Part shown: one piece after another, positions 11,022 through 23,593 of the stretch
Layout: every line of letters begins with the position of its first letter
Numbering within the stretch: the stretch's first letter is position 1
Assembly (NCBI GenBank): GCA_030686995.1
Contig: CM060709.1
Span: 126,448,373 to 126,512,372 of the forward strand
Length of the DNA: 64,000 bases
Direction: 5' to 3'
From: Artemisia argyi
Lineage: Eukaryota > Streptophyta > Magnoliopsida > Asterales > Asteraceae
Made by a program: the position numbers and the translations under genes
Notes under the pieces: generated by a model
Seen by the model: the letters and a program-made list of their open reading frames with translations, nothing else
What the model was told of the DNA's origin: nothing
Databases searched by the model: none

Positions 11022-12474
11022 TGATGAGGCGAAAAGTGTTACGCTTTTAGGGGGTCATTTAAGCGCTAAGTCGTGATTATTTGATCAAATATTGCCTCAA
11101 ATAGTTCATTTTGTCATTTTAGGTACTTTGGAGAAGAAATTTGGAAAAGGAAGCACTTTGGACGTTTTAGGAGCGAAAAGTGAAGAAAGCGACAAAGTCT
11201 CCAAAATCAAGCTGGAAATAGTACCTAACGGCGTCACGCTCTAAAGGTGATGGCGTCACGTGTTGGCAAAGAGGTGGATATGAAGTTTACACGAGACGTG
11301 CCAGAAAGATTTTTGGGTTTAAAGAGTGACGGTGTCACCCTTTGTGATGCCTAGGCCATCACGTATAATTTAAAGGGTGACGGCCAAGAGAAGAATAGTA
11401 AGTGACAGTGTCAGATCTGGATATAGGCAACCTGAGGGAATCATTGGCGGCGAGTTGACGGCGTCACATGTATAACGTGACGCCGTCAGATTGTATCCTC
11501 TATATATATTTTTTTTAAATTTCAATCATTTTGGAGAGAACTTTTGGAGGAACTTTACCGTAAACCCTAGGTCGAATTTTCACCTTTTAGTAAGGGTTTC
11601 AAACCCTTCTTTCATCCATGATTAATTAAAGATAAGTCTTCCAATAATAATTCAATATGTTTATGTGTTTTTTGATTCTATCTTATGCTTGTCTTTACAT
11701 TAACATGCTAGGCTAGGTTTCTTTCTGTCTGCTTATATGTAATGAAACCTAGCTATTGATTATTGGTTGATTGTTTATTATTAATTGTTGTTGGATGAAT
11801 GGTTTCGATGTTAGGCTTAAGAAAACTGGCTAATCTCCAATTGGTAACTTGCTTGAACGTCTTAAGAAACATGAATCGGATGTGTACTACGATTTTAATG
11901 GTTGTATTTAATGGATAAGTGACTACTAAGGATGCCACGGTAGGAGCTAGTTGTCGGCTCGACATTGGAAGAGGTAGAAGCTTATAGAGTTGGGGAAGAT
12001 CGTACACGGCCCCACGAATGATATTAAGGAATATAACCCGTCATCCACGCAATTGTAACAAACTAGTCAATTAATGAAAGATAGCTAGGGAGTAGTGAAA
12101 TCTAAGTAAACACGTTTCTCTCCATATAAGGTTTTTCTCACATTTATTTTCTTGTTATTTTATTTTTATTACATTTGTAGTTATTTGGGTTAGTTGACTA
12201 GCAACTAATTCAGCCCACTCTTCCAATACCTGATATTTTTACTTTCTTTCCATAAAATATAAAAATACAAAAAGAATCATCCCTCACTTCTAGACCTAGT
12301 TTAATTAAGTTTTGATCTTAACGAACACTATTCCCCAAATAGAACGATCAATTCCCCGGTACTTGCCACTACACTATACTACATCGGTCAGATATACTGC
12401 CTGGTGAGGATTGCAAGCTTCTCGAGATCCGTCGAGAGTTAAAACCTTTTGCAAGGTTGCAAAACCACGCATCA
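11022..12474 (+). repeat. 3' LTR of the non-autonomous gypsy element
   Basis: 1453 bp, colinear with the 5' LTR. Several palindromes are eroded at CpG (TAACGGCGTCA for TGACGGCGTCA; GATGCC for GACGCC; CCATCA for CCGTCA). TGACGCCGTCA survives at 11478-11488. Confidence 0.9.
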
Positions 12475-12575
12475 GAGGTATAAAGTGTTGGTTTATGTGC
12501 ATGATATAACATAATAATTAACATTGCCATTAATTATTGGAGACCATAGGTTGATATACATAACACGAGACTTCT

Positions 12576-12578
<3 letters not shown>

Positions 12579-12658
<80 letters not shown>

Positions 12659-12675
12659 ATAAATATATGTATATA

Positions 12676-12759
<84 letters not shown>
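12579..12759. repeat. (TA)n microsatellite with TG interruptions
   Basis: About 180 bp of TA repeats with a short TATATG/TGTGTG core near 12645-12690. It abuts the Helitron 3' end. Confidence 0.95.
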
Positions 12760-12763
<4 letters not shown>

Positions 12764-12794
12764 CTAGTTTTCTAAGCCCGCCCGATGGGCGGGC
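12764..12794 (-). other. Helitron 3' terminal hairpin and CTAG end
   Basis: Perfect 8-bp GC stem with 3-base loop, 8-base spacer, CTAG, and T as the following base. This is the signal that ends rolling-circle strand transfer. Confidence 0.85.
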
Positions 12795-12975
12795 ATGACT
12801 TGTAATTCTACATTTTAATTTAATCATGTACGGAGCAAACATTAAAAAATCATATTATTTAATTAGTGCAACGTCAAACAACAAAAGATACCAAACTGTA
12901 ATTTTTATATGATTCATTATATAATCACTTTCAAAACATTATTTTGAAAATATGTTTTTAGTGTAGAAAGAGAAG

Positions 12976-13778
12976 TAGTTGTTGGTGAGAGGAAACGTTC
13001 GACCACATAACCTTTCTTACATGTCGGAATCTAGCAATCTCCTTATCAATCATGTCAGCGCTATCAATTGGCTTCTAGTGGTTAATATCCAATTCCTTCA
13101 CCATTTCTGCAGAAACATCATGTGTTGTGTCATTTTGGATGTCGAAGGGAAAGTGTATATTCTTCGCTAACTTGTAGAACAATAAGTTTTAGGATCCTAT
13201 AAAAAATAACTTGTAGAACAATAAGTTTGAGGAAGATAGAACCACATCTTTCCTTCATGGTTCCTGCGATCGTCGCATCAGTTGCTCCACATTCATAAGG
13301 GAAATTGATGGTTTACACCAGATATAACATAAAAAACTTCACCCTGTAATTCTGAATAATGTGATCCTCAAACCATTTAGGCTATGAACTAATATACATA
13401 ATTAGTTTGTACTTTTATTTCATAGTTCCTGTAAACAAACCAACATATGCAGACTATCAAATCTGCCTCCGGGCTAAAAAAGGTGAACAGGACACTACCT
13501 GTGGCATTGACTATGGTTACCTTAAAACAGTAGCTGTCATGAAACAAACCATTTATTTCTTTTGTTAGATGTACGGTCAACACCTATTTGTTATATTGTG
13601 ATTTCAAAATTAAATGTTAACATGTACTTTCTTTGTACCTGTAGTTAGGCTTTGGCTGGACACTGGGTTGTTGACAGTGTCGGTGTCACATTATTTCAGT
13701 TACTTTGTTGCCACACGTCCTGCATCGGTTGAAATACCAACCCATTGCTTCATCAATCCTTGTTATTGCCGCTTCAGT
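12976..13778 (-). pseudogene. RPA70-like protein, C-terminal zinc-ribbon/OB-fold exons
   Basis: Minus-strand exons of a Helitron-type replication protein A large-subunit homologue, which binds single-stranded DNA. The zinc-ribbon exon at about 13778-13639 reads RIDEAMGWYFNRCRTCGNKVTE, with a later Cys and PNYR at a GT donor. The next exon starts at an AG acceptor at 13533 and gives YCFKVTIVNATGSVLFTFFSPEAD. Joining them by the splice sites restores the PNYRYxFKV run typical of the family. A third piece near 13170-13080 (NIHFPFDIQNDTT) fits the domain end. An in-frame TGA after KVTEIM and another stop near 13075 show it is dead. The N-terminal OB folds were not found. Helitrons often carry such genes, which fits the terminus at 12764. 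Confidence 0.65.
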
Positions 13779-14419
13779 AGTGAATTATTGCTGGAAGGTT
13801 TATGAATCAAACACTGTCAAATGCATTTTTGTTGTCATAGTTTTATGCCGATAAAAGTGGGACATACCACAAGGCTCTCCAAGCTTGCTTGCATTAGCAC
13901 ATTGAGAGGCGTAATCTGTCTTTCCATGGGTTCTTCCGCTTGCTGGATGACTGCTGGTGGTATAGTGCAGGAACCATCATTTCGTCATAACTGTTTACCG
14001 GGAAGTGTAGGTTAATTTATATATATGTTAACATGTTTTTGGAAAAAAAATTGCATTCACTTACCCTTGTCGAATATGGTCTGCTGCCTCGACTGGTGGA
14101 TTAAGATAATAGTAAGTGACGGGAGTTGTTGATAGTTGGAGTCCACCTGTTTATGCATACTCTATTTTTTAGTATCGGCTAGCATACTCAGATGTGTCGG
14201 TCAAACTTCTTAGAACTGAAGGCCGTCTCCTTTTGGGAAGATGTTGGCCACTGTCGCTTCGATCGGTAAACCTACGATGGCGACAACAGGTAATGGTAAA
14301 TTACAAAGGCAGGTTAAGAAAACACTTTTACCAATAAAGTCGCAAATGTGACAGCAGTAACAGAATACCGGCCCGCTTACAGTGCAAGTAAAAATAACTA
14401 TATAATACTAACCTTCATC

Positions 14420-17010
14420 AACATGTGAAGAGCTTATTGGCACCTTAACAGGCATCACTGGAGAGGAATTTTCCACGCATATAGGTAAAGCATCCAGAAG
14501 CTGTACTGGCCTCTTAGCAGACTTTGGAGGCGCTACTCTGGCTTTTTTGAAGCGCGCATTCCACAACTGTTAGCCACATCATTTGCGGGAGGTATAGGAA
14601 GCCTTAAAGCATCTGAAATATTTTCAAGAAGTTTAATATAGCAGGAAGAAAACCATTAGTGGAAGGAAGTATGAAAAAGTAGGTAGAGAATCACTTCAGT
14701 TTCATACCTGTCCGAGAAGTGATGAGGCGAAAAATGAACCACTTTTAGGGGGTCATTTAAGCCCGGAATTGAATTTATTTGATCAAATATTGCCGTAAAT
14801 CGTTCCTTTTGTGATTTTAGGTACTTTGGGAGTGAAATCTGGAAAAGGAAGCAATTCGGACATTTTTGGAGCATAAAAGTGAAGAAAACGCCAAAGACTT
14901 AATTTTCCGAGCTGTGAACAGTGTGTGACGGCGTCAAGAGTACTTTCCTGATGGCGTCAAGAGTAAAGATCATGACGACCCAATACAGAAATGAAGGCGT
15001 CACAAAGTAGAGCGTCAAGAGTTAAATATGTGACGGCCTGCAAAAGTGGATAACATGACGGCGTCAGATGTATATCAAGGCAGTCCGAGAATTATTTTGG
15101 CGGCGAGATGATGGCGTCACAAGGTTGTTCTTGACGCCGTCATCCTCTTATATCTATATATAGTTTTCTAATTTTCATTCATTAGAGAAGGAACAAGTTT
15201 GGAGAAACCCTAAGGCCGAACCATATACGTATTTTACAGATTTTTCAAGGGTTTTCAGCCCTTGAACCCTTACATGTGTTATTGAGATAAGTATTCTTTT
15301 AATTCAATCAATATGTCTATGTGTTGGTTGTCTATATCTTGTGCTTGTCTTGATTCCACCATGCTAGGCTAGATTTATCTTGTGTTTGCTTAGATCTAAT
15401 GAAACCTAGATGTTGATTATGTGTTGATTACTTGTTTATGGTTGTATTGGATGAATGATTTCAATGTTAGGCTTAAGAAAACTGGCAGATCTCCAGTTGG
15501 TAACATGCTTGAACGTCTTAGGAAACATGAACCGATGTGTACTAGGTTTTATTGTTTGTATTTAATGCATGAGTAAATTCTAATGATCCCATGTTAGGAG
15601 CTTCTTAGCCGGCTCGACATAGGAGTGAAGTAGGCACTCATAGGATTGGGGAGTTAAGTACGCCACCCCATGAATGGTATTAAGGAATACAATCCGTCAT
15701 CCACGCAACTATAACAAGTAATTAACGTGTAAAAAATATCTAGGGAGTAGTGAAATCTAAGTAAACACATTTCTCCACTTATTGCTCACAACCTTAGTTT
15801 AATTTAGTTTTATTTTCATTTTTAGTATTTTATTTTGATTGCATCTTTAGTATTGGGTTAGTTGATTAGCAACTAATTCCGCCCTTCCTTCCAATACCTG
15901 AGATTTTTACTTGCTTTTCATAAAATATAAAAATACAAAAAGAATCATCCTTCACCTTTAGACCTAGTTAGATTAATTTCAATCCTAACGACACTATTCC
16001 TAGCTGAACGATCAATCCCCCGGTACTTGTCATTATACTATACTACATCGATCAGGTACACTGCCTGGTAGGGGTTGTAAGCTTCTCGAGATCCCTCGAG
16101 AGGTAAAGCCTGGTGCAATCCCTACGTACCAAGAAGTTTGCGCAAACTTTCTTTTATTTAAATTAGCGCCTGAGCAAGCCTGTGTCATCAGAGGTGAGCT
16201 TGTAGGTTCTCCTAACATAGGAAATGCCGGCTGTGCACGTTGTAGGACAATGGTACCCAAAGAAAAATCCAATGATACAGGCCCACGTAAGACAGCTTTA
16301 CATTTAACAGGAAGTAAACTTTCTGTTAGAAAGACAATATACTGGAAATAACAGAATGTGAAAACAAATGTTGGAACACGTACCCTTCCGTAACCTGAAT
16401 GCATCAATGGTCTACATCAAAATAGCAATCGACCTCAGTGGGTGCCTCATTTGAGACAGAAAATTGTGGAAATGTAACCCGAAAAACTATATTAAAGAGA
16501 CACCACTACTCATCAGCAACATAAGCATAGCCTGCTCATATAACACAAAACCAATTATATGATGTTCACCTACTTTCAAAGTCCTTCACCGAAACACGCC
16601 TACATTTCTGACTGGCATTGTATTCATGTTCAATGTCATGAATATCCTGGTAGTATGGATCGTCACCAATGGATACCCCCACTGTAGCAGCTGACATTAA
16701 GTTTTCATCACTGCACTTGGGAATGCTTACACGCGCAACATTGCAACTACCATTAGCATTACCACTTTCATTTACCATTAAAATAGAATGAAAACTTAAT
16801 CAAAACCCAATATGCATGTGAAAATAAACAACGTGAAAGTACATCAACATACCGTAAGCCCCCGTTAAATCGATAAATGGCCGTTGTTGGCCGCTAGCAG
16901 GTGTGTCTACACTACTTGAAGCAATAACAGCGCCTTCCTTCACACTATCAGCGGAAACGGAACGCTCGGATGCAGACGGTAGGTAGATTGCTCGGTTACT
17001 TATAGTTTTC
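14420..17010 (-). pseudogene. unclassified spliced coding fragments within the Helitron
   Basis: Minus-strand exon-like pieces with plausible splice sites: about 17010-16856 (ending QQRPFIDLTG before a GT donor), 16778-16568 (DPYYQDIHDIEHEYN, then a GTAGGT donor), about 16330-16132 continuing after the solo LTR to about 14708 (donor GTATGA), and 14613-14420 (LRLPIPPANDV; KRPVQLLDALP after a frameshift). The style resembles N-terminal leader exons of daisy-family Helitron helicases, but no Rep motif or helicase box is present, so the identity is a guess. The solo LTR at 14720-16131 interrupts one exon exactly at the agaag duplication. Confidence 0.35.
14720..16131 (+). mobile_element. solo LTR, same family as the gypsy element at 4711
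   Basis: 1412 bp, starts TGATGAGGCG, ends TACGTACCA, with perfect TSD agaag at 14715-14719 and 16132-16136. It has the family's TGACGGCGTCA palindromes (first at about 14927, last TGACGCCGTCA near 15133) and TATATATAG near 15155. No internal region, so it probably arose by LTR-LTR recombination. Its 3' end differs from the other two LTRs. Confidence 0.9.
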
Positions 17011-17573
17011 TTTTTGTTTTCATACAGAAAGCAACCACACAAGTATGTACAGTACACAAAAAAAAAAGGAAAGGGAAAAACATCACGACATGATCCAAAG
17101 GTTATAGGAAACAATTTTAAAGGGCTTTACGTATAAACAAAAGCTAAGGGTCAGTAACATCTTATAAGAACAAAGATAACAGACCGTGAACAAAGCTACA
17201 TGCAACTTAGAAAGCATCTAAAATCTATGCACATAGAGAGACCTTCCATCTAAAGATGCAATAGACTAACATCCCAGATATGCATCAAAACTATCATCTC
17301 TTTTAAGAACAGTTATAAACTAACGGCATGCAACATCAGTAACAACAAATATAAAAAACATGTAACTGTTATCACTAGTTCAACGGTAGCTTGTCGAACT
17401 GGTTAATGAAAAGAAAGAAATTAAACACAAATGATCCTGGATAAGAGGAACCACAATAATCATATTTTCACAAGTTAAGGAACTGGAATTCTATACGAAT
17501 TAAATCACTGATAACAAATAGTGAGAATATATGCATATTCGGCTTCACACAGAAAAAGATGACAAAAACATAC

Positions 17574-17859
17574 CTCCAAGAGAGATGCATTTTGAGGAAC
17601 CTCCAGCCTCCTCAAAGGGCCATCATTTAGAGTAAGACCATTGGTCCAAAAAGTGATAGTTTCGACTTTATGTTCATGTTGCTGAGGGGTAGCTGATGAT
17701 GTCTAACTAGATTGTAATCTTCCTCTTCCAGAAAAGCTTCTGGAGCTTGAGGATGGTTGGTGTTGATCAAGAGTTCTGTCTTCAGCTCCCGCTCGTCTAG
17801 CTTGTTCAAATAGTGACTCCACGTAATCGTGCTTCGATGGATCTTGGACAAGCTGTCCA
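17574..17859 (-). pseudogene. captured exon of a plant UBX-domain (PUX3/4/5-like, p47/NSFL1C-type) gene
   Basis: Reading leftwards from an AG acceptor at 17859 to a GT donor after 17574, the 286-bp exon encodes [25 protein letters not shown], a Ser-rich linker with [10 protein letters not shown], then TITFWTNGLTLNDGPLRRL with PQNASLLE. That is the linker and start of the SEP domain of plant UBX proteins, adaptors of the CDC48/p97 ATPase. The exon phase fits a Ser-Gly codon at the acceptor. A TAG at 17703-17705 interrupts it. Upstream UBA-like and downstream UBX exons were not found. It lies inside the Helitron on the Helitron's coding strand, which suggests gene capture. The domain assignment is strong; the capture history is inference. 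Confidence 0.75.
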
Positions 17860-17869
17860 CTGCAATCAT

Positions 17870-19097
17870 GATAAATGACCAATTTTCCTTACAATATAAA
17901 AGAGTTAGAAAAGTAATTATATAGCACCAGGAACATGACAGATGAAAGATAAAAAGCCTTTAATGATGTGCACCATACCCTTAAAACTGCGTAGATTTTC
18001 TGACGAATGATACAATACAAAGTTGTACATGCTAAATCATGTCTTGTTGACATACAAACTCAGATATAAAGAAAAACAAAATTACTAAGATAAGTATATT
18101 ACTGGGCATTATAGCCAAATAGTATCATGATGTAAATCTCACTCATAAAATCATTTTGTGGTTTATTCAGTTTCATACCATTTTATCTTCTAGAGCATCT
18201 CACAGAATACAAATATTCCTTAAAAATATGATCAAAAGTAAGTAAGAATAAAAGTATATGTTGCAACATATTATCTGTGACACTCGTATGAGTGAAGAGT
18301 GAACCTATAATGTCAATATATAGCAATAAGTATTGACTTCTCTAACAAATTGTTTGAAGGTCTACCTGCTATATCTTGTAGGAATATTAAAACCATATTT
18401 ATGTTAAATTAGGGTTTATTGAATAATAACTACATAAAAATGTACCTAAACGAAAATCAATGGTTACGAAGGTTTGTGTTTAGTATCATACTTGATACGA
18501 TATCAGGCACAAAAACACAAAACCCTAAAAACGTAATGGAGTTTTTTTCATGGAGGAGTTTTGATGTTTTATGAAAAAATATAGGCTTGTTTTTCTTTTA
18601 GTAATGGATTGACCTTTTTTTAGGAAAAAAGCACAAAGAAATACATTTTTTAATTTTGGAAAATATATACACAGGTTTTGTAATATTTTTACAGGTTTGG
18701 TATTTTTTTGCTTTTGTATATACATACACGTTTTTTATATGATAAGTATAATTTAGATTACTTATGCCATCTTTACATATTTTGACTTGTAAAACAAATA
18801 ACAAAAGTTGTATTGCTCCATTGGTAGGCATGCTTCTTTATGTTTGGTTATTGATTGGAGACAATCCTATGTTCGAACCTCACTAACTCAACTTTTTAAT
18901 TACTAATTTCAATAATATACACACGTCTAATATTAAAGTTTTCTGTAATATAAAATTTTTCAAAGTTAATTAAAAAATTGCAAAATTAATAAATTTTAAA
19001 AAATTGCTTACATGGCCACAATATGATGGCATTGCTGATAATAAATTACATGGCATTGACTGGGAAATGAGGTGGCATATTCTTTAAACACTTCCTG

Positions 19098-19098
<1 letters not shown>
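17870..19098. other. Helitron 5' portion, no gene seen
   Basis: AT-rich sequence without recognisable exons. The minus-strand motifs near 19020-19080 (GCCACCTCATTT, CAATGCCAT twice) look like a Helitron 5' subterminal region. Confidence 0.5.

Positions 19099-19169
<71 letters not shown>
19099..19169. repeat. (TA)n microsatellite
   Basis: About 35 TA units between the Helitron 5' region and the foldback MITE. Confidence 0.95.
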
Positions 19170-19173
<4 letters not shown>

Positions 19174-19772
19174 AAAGTGAATATGAGGTTGTTAGGCATC
19201 TATGCTTACATGAAAAACTCATCAAAACTACGTCGTATTGTCTCAAAACTATGTAGTTTTGATTATTAGACCTCAAACTAAATTTCCTAAATCCACTCAA
19301 TCATAGAAATGCAAGTGTTTCAAAATTATATATCTCGAAATGTAATTCGTATTTTGAAATGCCATTGATCAAAAAGTAAAACTAACCCCACCATTACATA
19401 TTCAAACACAATCTGTATGCGCTTAATTATTTTTTTAATAATGAACATGCAATAAAAGTGATTATTTGTTCAAACATAATGTGGTTTGGCAGTTTGTACA
19501 ATAGAAACAAATTATAGATCGAAAATGGATCGGAGTTTCTTGTGACGAAATGCCTGTTTAATCAATGTTGGTCACGTAATTTACAAAACATATTCATTTG
19601 ATTAAGATTAAAAAAAAGGAATTAGATGAAGATAATTAACGTGAAAAATGTTTGAGAAATTTAATGAAAATACTCATTTTAAATTTTAAGTAAAATTTGC
19701 TCACAAGAATGTTGTTTTAGTGGGTTTTTCATGTAAGCTTAGATGACTAACAACCTCATACTCACTTTCCTC
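19170..19772. mobile_element. MITE with about 52-bp terminal inverted repeats
   Basis: The left end GAGAAAAGTGAATATGAGG continues through GTTGTTAGGCATC and GCTTACATGAAAAAC (about 19170-19222). The right end reads the same in reverse complement with about six differences (19722-19772). It is 603 bp, AT-rich, without an ORF and flanked by TA-rich sequence on both sides. Confidence 0.75.
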
Positions 19773-20760
19773 ATATATATATGTTGTAAATATATATGAA
19801 TGATTACAATATTAAAGAGGAATTAATGGGTTAATTACTAATTTGAGTTAATTAGCAATTGCTCTTAATTAGGTTAATTAGTAATTATGGATTGGACCAA
19901 AACCTATGGAAGCCCATGGATTGGTTTTGGGCGTGATTTGAACGATACCCACAAGGGAACTTCGTTTTTGGTGTGTCTTGTAGGAGAAATTTTTTTTATC
20001 TTTTATTTGAATATATACTTTCTAAAAGATAAGGTTTACTTATCTGATAAGCATCATATCTTTTAGATTATTAAGATATATCCTTTCTTTATTGGATAAG
20101 GACTAAAAAAGGCTAAAATTAAAAATGGAATTCCACCATTTGGTTCTTTAGTTGAAACCCCAATCTCCCCCTCCTCCTACATTGTCGGCCACTATACTCC
20201 ACCACCTCACCACCGTCGTCGCCACCGCACAAAACATGAACACATTGTGTGTTACTAAATTTGATCTTACATGTTGCGTGATGAGATCATAATTACTTGA
20301 TTATATCTAGTGATTATCATGATGAAGTGTTTTAATTAGATCAAACCTCTTTAAGGATTAGATCCATTATAATTAAGGCTGGCACGCGTAAGGAGTTTTT
20401 GAATGTTAGTGTGTGACTAACATTGATTTCCAGATCATACATGGTGTTTTTTGGAAGGTGAAGAGTTCATTGTTATGAGATAATGATCAACTAGATTTTA
20501 TGGCTAATGTTTATGGTTCGTTTTTCATGGATCTATGGAGATGAAGATGTGTTCGAGTTGCTGGTTGCTAAAAGGTACACATGTTCTTTCCATCTTTTGC
20601 ATGATTAATTAAATGAATTATATTTGGAATCTTGTGGCATGGAAAGCTTTTGTGTAATTTGGAGTTTTAATTGAGTCTTTCACTGAGCGATTGATCTGAT
20701 CCATTGCTTGTTATTATCAAATAATTTAAAATTATGGTTCATTACACTTACGTTTTCCTT
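19773..20760. other. no supported gene
   Basis: AT-rich, with one C-rich stretch near 20160-20235. Nothing recognised; it may be degraded LTR sequence. Confidence 0.4.
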
Positions 20761-22156
20761 CATAAAGATTGAGTCATCTCAGTCTTAAGAGCCCAACAAA
20801 AAGTAGGTTCAAAAGAGAAACTAACACACTTCCTATTTGTGTAGAGAGGCATCAGGGAGCTCATCTGGTACATGTACAATAGATGCTTAAGGAGTATGAC
20901 AGGTGTCAAGATTTATCTGCAAAAATATGTGGAACAACAAGGACCTAAAGTGTCTAATGTTAAGGTTCCTGAACTTCGTGTCTTAGTTTCTAATTAGGAA
21001 ATGCCTCTACTCCCAAGCTGAATATCAAAAGCCACTGTCATGGTCAACTAGCAAAAGGATAACCAAAATGGAGTCTAATCAAACATCAATGTCTTTGGAT
21101 ATTAAAGGGATCAAGTCTTCCTTTATAGAAAATTACAAGTCACTGGCATTGTTAACAGGGAAGAGGATGTCCAAGATTAAGGCTAATCAAGCTTAGATTG
21201 CTTTTGATACTCTAGATATCAAGACCTCATTCTCTGAAATGCTTCAACTGCTAAAAGCTGGTGTTTCAGCTGGTACTGCATCAGTTCCCGATTCATCAAC
21301 CTTAACAACTGTTGAGGGGGAGACACCAACTGAGACAACTTTAACATCCATTCCTGAACAACAGTTTTCTCCACATTCTTAGATAGTCCTAATCCATCAT
21401 AGCCTGAACCACTGGTCAGGCTATGGTCATCTTTTAGAACCCCTCCTCAACACCTGTGGGGGAGCAAACCATCGAGGTTGAAAACCCAGTGCCCATCTCA
21501 ATTGTCAAAGTTACACCAGTTGAAGACATTCCTACATTCTCTTCTGCCCAACCCACTGAAGACATAAAAGGCATGAAGAAAATGTTTGGAGCTGAAGACA
21601 ATATAATCTTAGAGCTTTATGTAATTGAGCTTCCCTTCCTTTAACTCAGCCTTACTCAACCATCTACCTAAATTCCTACACATCAAACTGAATCTTCGTC
21701 AGCTACTGGCTTGATAACTTATCAACTTAAAGATGGTAGGATCATTCAAGCCACTAGAGATGGAATTCAGAAATTCTTAGATGATGAAGAAAGAAGGAAG
21801 AATGAAGCTGCTTCAAAAGAGGAAATTATCAGGGTTCCACAAGAAGAAGCTCAGGCATCCACTCAATCCATTAAATCAACGAATGAATTAAAACAACTTT
21901 AGCTTTAGGAACTGAATGCTGCCAAGGAAAAGCAAAAGAGCAATCCTGGGAAAAGGTTGAAGCTCTAGGAAAATTACAGAACAAAGTTGGAATATCTCAG
22001 GAAGCTTGAACCAATCACCGATATCTGAATCATTCCCAACACCAAACTTGTAAGGTTAAGAATCATCAGGAACAATGACGATACAACTTTGAACTTCTCT
22101 CTTAATTCAAATAGAGATTATCTAGGGTTAAGGAATTGGAAATGATGCTTACCATA

Positions 22157-23506
22157 TGTAACACCTCCATTTTTGACTGATCATAGCGGAATTTAGATCT
22201 GCGGTATTACCTCATGGAAACAAAGACATGATATAGAAAATGACTCGAAAAGAAACATTTAAAAAAAAACAAGTTATCATTCATTTATTTTATCAGAGTT
22301 TTATAGTAAAAGTTACTTTTACCAAAAGAGATGTCCCTAAGATACGTTTTTAAGTTATAAGTAGGTGAATGATAACTAGTCTGGATGTCCTCATGTCCAG
22401 TGCCACTCTGTGCCATGGGTTCCTAAAGGGTTTAAATACCTAGGATAACATGCTTAAAGGTCAACACTAAGGTTGAGTGAGAGTCATAGGTTTAAGTAGA
22501 GATAGAGTGAATACAAGCACCATAGGGTTCAGCTTAAACCCAGTAGTAGAAAGAGTTAAGAAGAGAAAGGATTATTGCACTAAGCTCATGAAACCGCACG
22601 TTAACAGTCCGGGTCATGGGGTCTGCAGACCAAACCATGAGGGGAAGAGAAGGATAACTTGCTATGGTTAATCCTTAGAGGTTTCAAGTATAGTACTTAT
22701 TGGTTACCCGACTGAGGTAAACCAACAGGAGTTGTCAAAATCCAATAGATCTATCAACTATACTCGCGTTCACTTGTGTAAAACTCACAAGTGATTATGG
22801 CTCATGAATTTTAGTTATATAATGGTGGCAGAAAGTAACACTCGTGCAATAACCAAAGAAAAAGATTTGTATTCGATTTAAAGTATGTATCCCCCTCACA
22901 GGGTTTGTAAAGCATTTAAAAGTGAGGTTATGAAACTCATTTGGCTCTAAGGCAAGTGATATAGGGGTTTAGACAGCTGACTCACGTATCCTAGGGGTAG
23001 TGTAGGTGTGTGTATGTCAAGCCCTAGTTTATTGTTTCTAGGTTTTTCAAGTAATTACACTTAAGGTTTCTAGATTTAGTTATAGCATAAAACCATTCGG
23101 GCCATTGTAATCCAGAAGTATAACTCCTCACTTGAAGCTCTCTACTATTGTATTATGCTGCCAACATAATACCGTTCGGTCCATCATAATTCAGAAATAT
23201 ATAACTCCTCACACAAAGCTCCCTACTATTGAGTTATGTTGTTATTAGCATTTAGATATACATAACACCGTTCGGGCCATCATAATCCAGATGTCATGTA
23301 GTAAACGTTTGAGGAGCCAGGGCACTTTAACTCGTAAACCCAGCAAACTCGTCAAAACGAATACCCAAATGAAACCCCTCACATGAAGCTCCCTAGTATT
23401 GTGTTATGTTTTAAGTAAAAATAGGTTTTTATTATTTATATGATAATAGTCTTTTATACCCTACAAGTTTCACATATTTACAATTTCTACCCTAAACTTA
23501 TATATA

Positions 23507-23593
<87 letters not shown>

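Larger units (their letters stand above)
4711..12474 (+). mobile_element. non-autonomous Ty3/gypsy (Athila/Tat-like) LTR retrotransposon, complete
   Basis: Complete 7.76-kb insertion: TSD gaggt at 4706-4710 and 12475-12479, LTRs 4711-6162 and 11022-12474 beginning TGATGAGGCG and ending ACCACGCATCA, a tRNA-Asp-type primer site at 6169-6186, a gag region, a protease-like domain, then about 2.4 kb of non-coding 3' region. There is no RT, RNase H or integrase and no obvious gap where they were, so it must use enzymes supplied in trans. The LTRs differ visibly; many differences are C-to-T or G-to-A at CpG, consistent with methylation decay, so it is older than the copia element at 33-44 kb. Confidence 0.9.
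12764..19169 (-). mobile_element. Helitron, minus strand; 5' end imprecise
   Basis: Rolling-circle transposon. The minus-strand 3' end is canonical: GCCCGCCC, loop ATC, GGGCGGGC (12794-12776), eight bases TTAGAAAA, then CTAG (12767-12764) followed by T. The far end near 19.0-19.1 kb carries GCCACCTCATTT and two CAATGCCAT motifs on the minus strand, resembling 5' regions of plant Helitrons, but the terminal TC is lost or hidden in the TA tract at 19099-19169. All coding pieces inside run on the same strand: a captured UBX exon, an unclassified spliced fragment and an RPA-like gene. No intact Rep/helicase is seen. A solo gypsy LTR is inserted at 14720. Confidence 0.7.
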
